A DNA stretch of 64,000 bases from Phaeocystidibacter sp965659415. Its GTDB lineage: Bacteria; Bacteroidota; Bacteroidia; Flavobacteriales; Schleiferiaceae. The stretch is taken from the NCBI GenBank assembly GCA_965659415.1, contig CBFHVA010000002.1, positions 62,001 through 126,000 of the forward strand, given 5' to 3'. A program made the translations under genes and the position numbers. Positions 60,759 through 64,000 of the stretch are shown in pieces (the first letter of the stretch is position 1; the number at the start of each line of letters is the position of its first letter). The notes under the pieces are model-generated. The model saw only the letters and a list, made by a program, of their open reading frames with translations, did not search any database and was not told the DNA's origin.

Positions 60759-62149
60759 AACCCGAGCATATATCGAACGCCTAAGCGCAATTGGACATGT
60801 TGGTTCATTGACTCAGGATAGGCAGAGAATTGATCACCCAAGCCCATCAATGCGGTGGCGCTAATTCTCCAGTGCTCATCTACTCGATAGGCATACCCTA
60901 ACTGAACGCCAAAATCCCAATCATTGGCACTTCCGGCATCGATGATTGTGCGGTAGTTGTCGTTTTGAACACTCGTGTTCTCCGTGATTGTGGATTCCGT
61001 CGTTCCTGTTTCCATCAACTTATAGCCCACATAGGTGCCTGCTAGAAATTCATGTTGGTGGAGCGAATATTGGATGGAGATTGGCACTTCAAGGAAAGAT
61101 GTATTCAATGAGGTCACTCGTCGTTCAACTCGCGTAGAACCAAAGTTGTAGTCGATATAGGATTCTGATGTTTCAAACCCTGTGCTTGAACGCTGCGCAT
61201 ATACGACTCCGGTTTGCAAACTCAAATTTTCAGCAAAAGCCCATTCAGCGGCCAAGCCACCAAAGAATGAAGGCTTCCATCCCAAATTGCCCTCGGTTAC
61301 ATGTGCGGCACCTACGCCACTCGTCAAACCAATACTCCACTCGTTCACACGATGCTTTGGACGTTCAACAACATCAGCCACCGAGGCCGGGGTCAACTCT
61401 GAAGATCTCTCTAAAGCGATTTCTTCTGTAGATACATTATCCACAGCAACAATTTCTTCAATTGAATTCGTCACATCCTCACCTTCAATTCCAGAATTCA
61501 CGATGCTATTTACCGGCTCTGAGATTTCTGCAGAGACCACAACGGGGCTTTCAAGATTAGCCTCATTTGGTTCCACCCTTTCTTCACTCATAGCGAGGAC
61601 TTGCGTGTTTCGAGAAGCCAGTTCAGTGCTCGAAGTTTGAATACTTTCCACCTCGCTCAACACAGTGCGACCTAAACCAGCACTAGAGCCTACTACCTGA
61701 GTTTCAGATTGAGTTGCGTCAGAGAGAACGGCGCTTGCATTCTCTGAATTTGAATTGGCGAACCCGTACTGATCCGAAGCACTTTCAACTGCCAATAAGT
61801 CCTCTTGGTTGAGTTCATAGACCTCATCCGGAGAAACCGTTTCATCTTCAGGCTCTTCTGAAGCAATTGTATTGATATCCACATCATTGAGATCTGGCTC
61901 TGAAGGCCATGCTATCATCTGCTGTGGATTTGGTGTGTATAAAGGAGTGTTGGTAACGCTCCAAAAGGTAAGCGCACCAAAGCCTGCAAATACGGCAGCG
62001 GTAGACCAAGCCATAATGGCCCGGCGCCTCTTTCTTCGCTCTCCAGCAATGATGAGACGTTCCGCACCTTCCCAGGCGGCAGGATTAAATTCAACGACTC
62101 TTTCGTCGAACTTCTTCCGGAATAACTTTTCTAATTCCTTCTCCGTCAT
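60755..62149 (-). CDS. dual membrane-spanning anti-sigma factor-like protein (inner-membrane helix plus outer-membrane barrel)
   Basis: 464 residues. Residues 1-44 are a charged cytoplasmic segment ending ERRKRRR. Residues 46-66 form one membrane helix (MAWSTAAVFAGFGALTFWSV). About 67-265 is an acidic Glu/Ser/Val/Thr-rich linker long enough to cross the periplasm. From about 270 to 464 is an outer-membrane beta-barrel (WSIGLTSGVGAAHVTEGNLG to LRLGVRYMLGL). This matches the Dma architecture of Bacteroides, where the cytoplasmic end inhibits an ECF sigma factor. It is ATGA-coupled on both sides. The binding of sigma is inferred, not seen. Confidence 0.78.
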   Translation of the reverse strand: MTEKELEKLFRKKFDERVVEFNPAAWEGAERLIIAGERRKRRRAIMAWSTAAVFAGFGALTFWSVTNTPLYTPNPQQMIAWPSEPDLNDVDINTIASEEPEDETVSPDEVYELNQEDLLAVESASDQYGFANSNSENASAVLSDATQSETQVVGSSAGLGRTVLSEVESIQTSSTELASRNTQVLAMSEERVEPNEANLESPVVVSAEISEPVNSIVNSGIEGEDVTNSIEEIVAVDNVSTEEIALERSSELTPASVADVVERPKHRVNEWSIGLTSGVGAAHVTEGNLGWKPSFFGGLAAEWAFAENLSLQTGVVYAQRSSTGFETSESYIDYNFGSTRVERRVTSLNTSFLEVPISIQYSLHQHEFLAGTYVGYKLMETGTTESTITENTSVQNDNYRTIIDAGSANDWDFGVQLGYAYRVDEHWRISATALMGLGDQFSAYPESMNQHVQLRLGVRYMLGL

Positions 62150-62709
62150 AACATGATACTCGCCACTTTAGTGACGAAGCCTTTCAACTTTTTTTTCAAT
62201 GTTTTGCGTGCCGTGCTTAAGTGCCATTTTGAGGTACCCTCGCTAATTCCCAGCATCTCACCGATTTCTTTGTGATTGTACCCATCCACCACATAGAGAT
62301 TAAAAACCTTTTGACTAACGGGAGGTAAATCACGAATCATCATTTCTAATTCTTCCGCATCATACTGACGATCGGCCTCGTTAAAATCCATTGAGGAAAC
62401 CGGAACGTGACCCTCGAGCTGATCGAAAAAAGCGTGACGATCTCTATTCTTCTTCCTGAACTCATCAATTACCGTATTGATGGTGATTCTCCGAATCCAG
62501 GCTTCAAATGGCGTGTCGTCGTGATATTTATCTAGTCGGGTTAGTACTTTGTAGAAGGCAAGGTTGAGCAGTTCTTCTGCATCCTCTTTGTTCTTTTCGT
62601 AACGCAGACAAACCCCCATCAAAATTCCGTAGCAGCTCCGATACAGCTCGAACTGTGCTGAGCGCTCGTGCTTTCTACATCTTGATATGAGTTCTTTACT
62701 AATCTGCAT
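62146..62709 (-). CDS. ECF-type RNA polymerase sigma factor
   Basis: 187 residues from ATG 62709 (MQISKELISRCRKHERSAQ). Region 2 has LLNLAFYKVLTRLDKYHDDTPFEAWIRRI and TINTVIDEFRKK; region 4 has LPPVSQKVFNLYVVDGYNHKEIGEMLGISEGTSK, a helix-turn-helix for the -35 element. An upstream in-frame ATG at 62778 would add 23 residues across a perfect inverted repeat and is not supported by the family. It overlaps the barrel gene as ATGA. Such factors are held inactive by the next gene's product and usually activate their own operon. Confidence 0.92.
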   Translation of the reverse strand: MQISKELISRCRKHERSAQFELYRSCYGILMGVCLRYEKNKEDAEELLNLAFYKVLTRLDKYHDDTPFEAWIRRITINTVIDEFRKKNRDRHAFFDQLEGHVPVSSMDFNEADRQYDAEELEMMIRDLPPVSQKVFNLYVVDGYNHKEIGEMLGISEGTSKWHLSTARKTLKKKLKGFVTKVASIML

Positions 62710-62719
62710 CTGGCATTTT

Positions 62720-62769
62720 AAAGAAAATCCGGAGATCCAATGTACGCATTCGACACAGATCTCCGGATT
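62720..62769 (-). promoter_or_regulatory. perfect 12-bp inverted repeat and T-rich run in the leader of the sigma operon
   Basis: AATCCGGAGATC (62726-62737) and GATCTCCGGATT (62758-62769) are perfect complements around a 20-base loop. On the minus strand the repeat is followed by TTTTCTTT (62720-62727) and the sigma factor ATG is only 11-17 bases further. It looks like an attenuator terminator or a ribosome-site-controlling hairpin; an operator is also possible. Confidence 0.6.
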
Positions 62770-62987
62770 ATCGAACAATCCACCTACTGAACAACTAACC
62801 TAATTCTTGTTCATATTTTCAGGTCATGGAGACTCTTTCTAATTGTATAGACGGCAGCTTCAAGAAAAGGGTTGGGAGCATCGAGAAAAATATTTCATAC
62901 ATCTATACGATTGTTCCTTAGAGACGGTGGGCTTCGTAATTAATTAGGAGGATTTTTTATCTTGACTCCCCCCTAAAAAATATCTCG

Positions 62988-63713
62988 TTGGACCATTACA
63001 TCGTTGAATTTGGATCTGCTCCATGGTTGCTTGGATTGACCATTCTCATAGCCTTGGTCGTCCTCACCGTAGCGTTCAGCAAAGTGCTTTCTCCGCAGAG
63101 TTTGCGTCGTTTTGAGATTGTTTGGGCGTGGATATTGACGTCCTGCTTTCTTTTCGAGAACGGCGCAATGGTATATACAGATGCTTGGAGTTTACAATGG
63201 TCTCTCCCGCTTCAATTATGCTCACTCAGCGGCTTGTTGGCCATCTATTCCCTGTTTTCCAACCGATCTACTTTTTTCCCTTACTTATTACTTTGGGGTA
63301 TAAGCGGTGGTTTTCACTCTCTGATAACACCGGAGATGACCCTCGGAAACGAGCCGGCATTCATCATTACCTATCACATCTGGCACTCTTCCATAATCAT
63401 CATTCCAATCTATTTATTCTCAGTTCGAGAATGGTCATTACCCAACCGCACTTTTCTCAAAGTCTTTGTGGGGACGAATGTGCTATTCGTTTTAGTCGGT
63501 CTACTCGACGCTTTGATAGGGGCTAATTATATGTACGTCATTGAGCCCCCTGCTGTTGACAATCCTTTTGTACAAGGCGGATTCCCTTACCACATTATCA
63601 TGTTTGAATTGGCGGGCATCGTCCACTTCGGACTCATTGCCTTTGTTTTCGGTCGATGGCAGAAAAATAAGGAGAAGCGACCTCTACTGAAATCAACCGA
63701 GGGCCACGTCTAA
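62988..63713 (+). CDS. YwaF-like integral membrane protein (TIGR02206 type)
   Basis: 241 residues with about seven membrane helices, including LLGLTILIALVVLTVAFSKVL near the start and the family motif LPLQLCSLSGLLAIYSLFS. The start is TTG 62988, because the nearest in-frame ATG would remove the first two helices. Function is unknown; members of the family are found next to many envelope genes. The 3' end overlaps the ZIP transporter gene on the other strand by 21 bases. Confidence 0.75.
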   Translation: MDHYIVEFGSAPWLLGLTILIALVVLTVAFSKVLSPQSLRRFEIVWAWILTSCFLFENGAMVYTDAWSLQWSLPLQLCSLSGLLAIYSLFSNRSTFFPYLLLWGISGGFHSLITPEMTLGNEPAFIITYHIWHSSIIIIPIYLFSVREWSLPNRTFLKVFVGTNVLFVLVGLLDALIGANYMYVIEPPAVDNPFVQGGFPYHIIMFELAGIVHFGLIAFVFGRWQKNKEKRPLLKSTEGHV

Positions 63714-64000
63714 TACCATCATCACCAAAAAACCACCGATAAAGCCCAACGTGGATATGTCGGTATACTTATCTCTTTGAGATTCCGGAACGACCTCCTC
63801 AATGACCACGTAAATCATGGCTCCGGCCGCAAACGCTAAAGCGTAGGGTAGAATGGGTTGAGCATAGAACACCGCCAACGCTCCCACTACTCCAGCCGCG
63901 GGCTCCACTATAGCGCTAAGCTGACCGTACCAAAAGCTCTTTCTGGAAGATACTCCCTGTCGCTTTAATGGCATGGAAACCGCCACTCCCTCAGGGAAGT
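63693..64000 (-). CDS. ZIP-family metal transporter, C-terminal part (start outside window)
   Basis: The frame is open from the window end, so only the last ~102 residues are seen. The FPEGVAVSMPL segment at the edge is the family's HNxPEG motif of TM4, and EPAAGVVGALAV and VVIEEVVPES carry the TM5-TM6 metal-site residues. ZIP proteins bring zinc or other divalent cations into the cytoplasm. The stop lies inside the end of the YwaF-like gene. Confidence 0.9.
   Translation of the reverse strand, partial: FPEGVAVSMPLKRQGVSSRKSFWYGQLSAIVEPAAGVVGALAVFYAQPILPYALAFAAGAMIYVVIEEVVPESQRDKYTDISTLGFIGGFLVMMVLDVALG

Noticed and set aside
62710..62778. 23-residue N-terminal extension of the ECF sigma factor
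   Set aside because: It would be encoded across the perfect inverted repeat; ECF proteins normally begin close to residue 1 of the 62709 start.
1..64000. CRISPR arrays, rRNA, tRNA, prophage and complete insertion sequences
   Set aside because: Reading both strands showed no regular repeat-spacer array, no cloverleaf or rRNA sequence and no transposase or integrase.

Overview
The window is a 64 kb stretch of a Bacteroidota chromosome, most likely from Flavobacteriales. The evidence is type IX secretion C-terminal sorting domains of both the A and B kinds, a GldH gliding lipoprotein, a PorZ-like propeller protein next to recO, a RicT/GldH/PBP1A block, a eukaryote-like IleS, a DUF4837 lipoprotein and TAnnTTTG-type -7 promoter elements. 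Coding density is high, neighbours often overlap as ATGA, and I saw no rRNA, tRNA, CRISPR array, prophage or complete insertion sequence.

Layout. 1-1.4 kb: the end of rpoN and a membrane protein. 1.6-7.0 kb: two tandem paralogous type IX cargo proteins and a frameshifted DUF4382 lipoprotein. 7.1-9.3 kb: a small-protein cassette and a RhlE-like helicase. 9.4-15.5 kb: a MarR-controlled RND efflux operon (regulator, adaptor, pump, TolC-like channel) whose promoter is covered by CAAC/GTTG inverted repeats. 15.5-18.0 kb: an amidase-like protein that lacks its catalytic Glu and a second DEAD-box helicase with a structured leader. 18-21.2 kb: GNAT, RidA, an ionotropic-glutamate-receptor-like potassium channel and small secreted or outer membrane proteins. 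21.2-34 kb: housekeeping genes (SDR, ileS, a DksA-like protein, lspA, M28 peptidase, gpsA, tatA, gatA, MltD-like transglycosylase, DUF4837). 34-41.3 kb: recO and porZ on the minus strand, ricT, gldH and PBP1A on the plus strand. 41.3-43.2 kb: scoA and scoB, split by a decayed S23 four-helix-bundle gene flanked by inverted repeats. 43.4-47 kb: an MBOAT O-acyltransferase with two AlgJ/AlgX-like partners. 47-53.4 kb: a double ABC ATPase, an exonuclease, a serine hydrolase, lipB, a barrel protein, a phosphoglucose/phosphomannose isomerase and a GNAT. 53.5-58 kb: a tiny sorting-signal-like protein, a type IX cargo remnant and the phenylacetyl-CoA epoxidase genes (paaE divergent from paaABC, no paaD). 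58-62.8 kb: a propeller/transmembrane/winged-helix regulator and an ECF sigma operon. The window closes with a YwaF-like membrane protein and the end of a ZIP transporter.

The most interesting system is the minus-strand operon at 59.6-62.8 kb. It encodes an ECF sigma factor, then one polypeptide with a short cytoplasmic N-terminus, an inner-membrane helix, a ~200-residue acidic linker and an outer-membrane beta-barrel, then a lipoprotein. This is the architecture of the dual membrane-spanning anti-sigma factors described in Bacteroides. A perfect 12-bp inverted repeat followed by a T-rich run lies just before the sigma factor start codon. Next in interest are the membrane-tethered propeller/winged-helix protein beside the paa genes, the S23 insertion between scoA and scoB, the channel gene and the 59-residue PEP-CTERM-like protein. 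All functions are inferred from reading the sequence; no database search was run.
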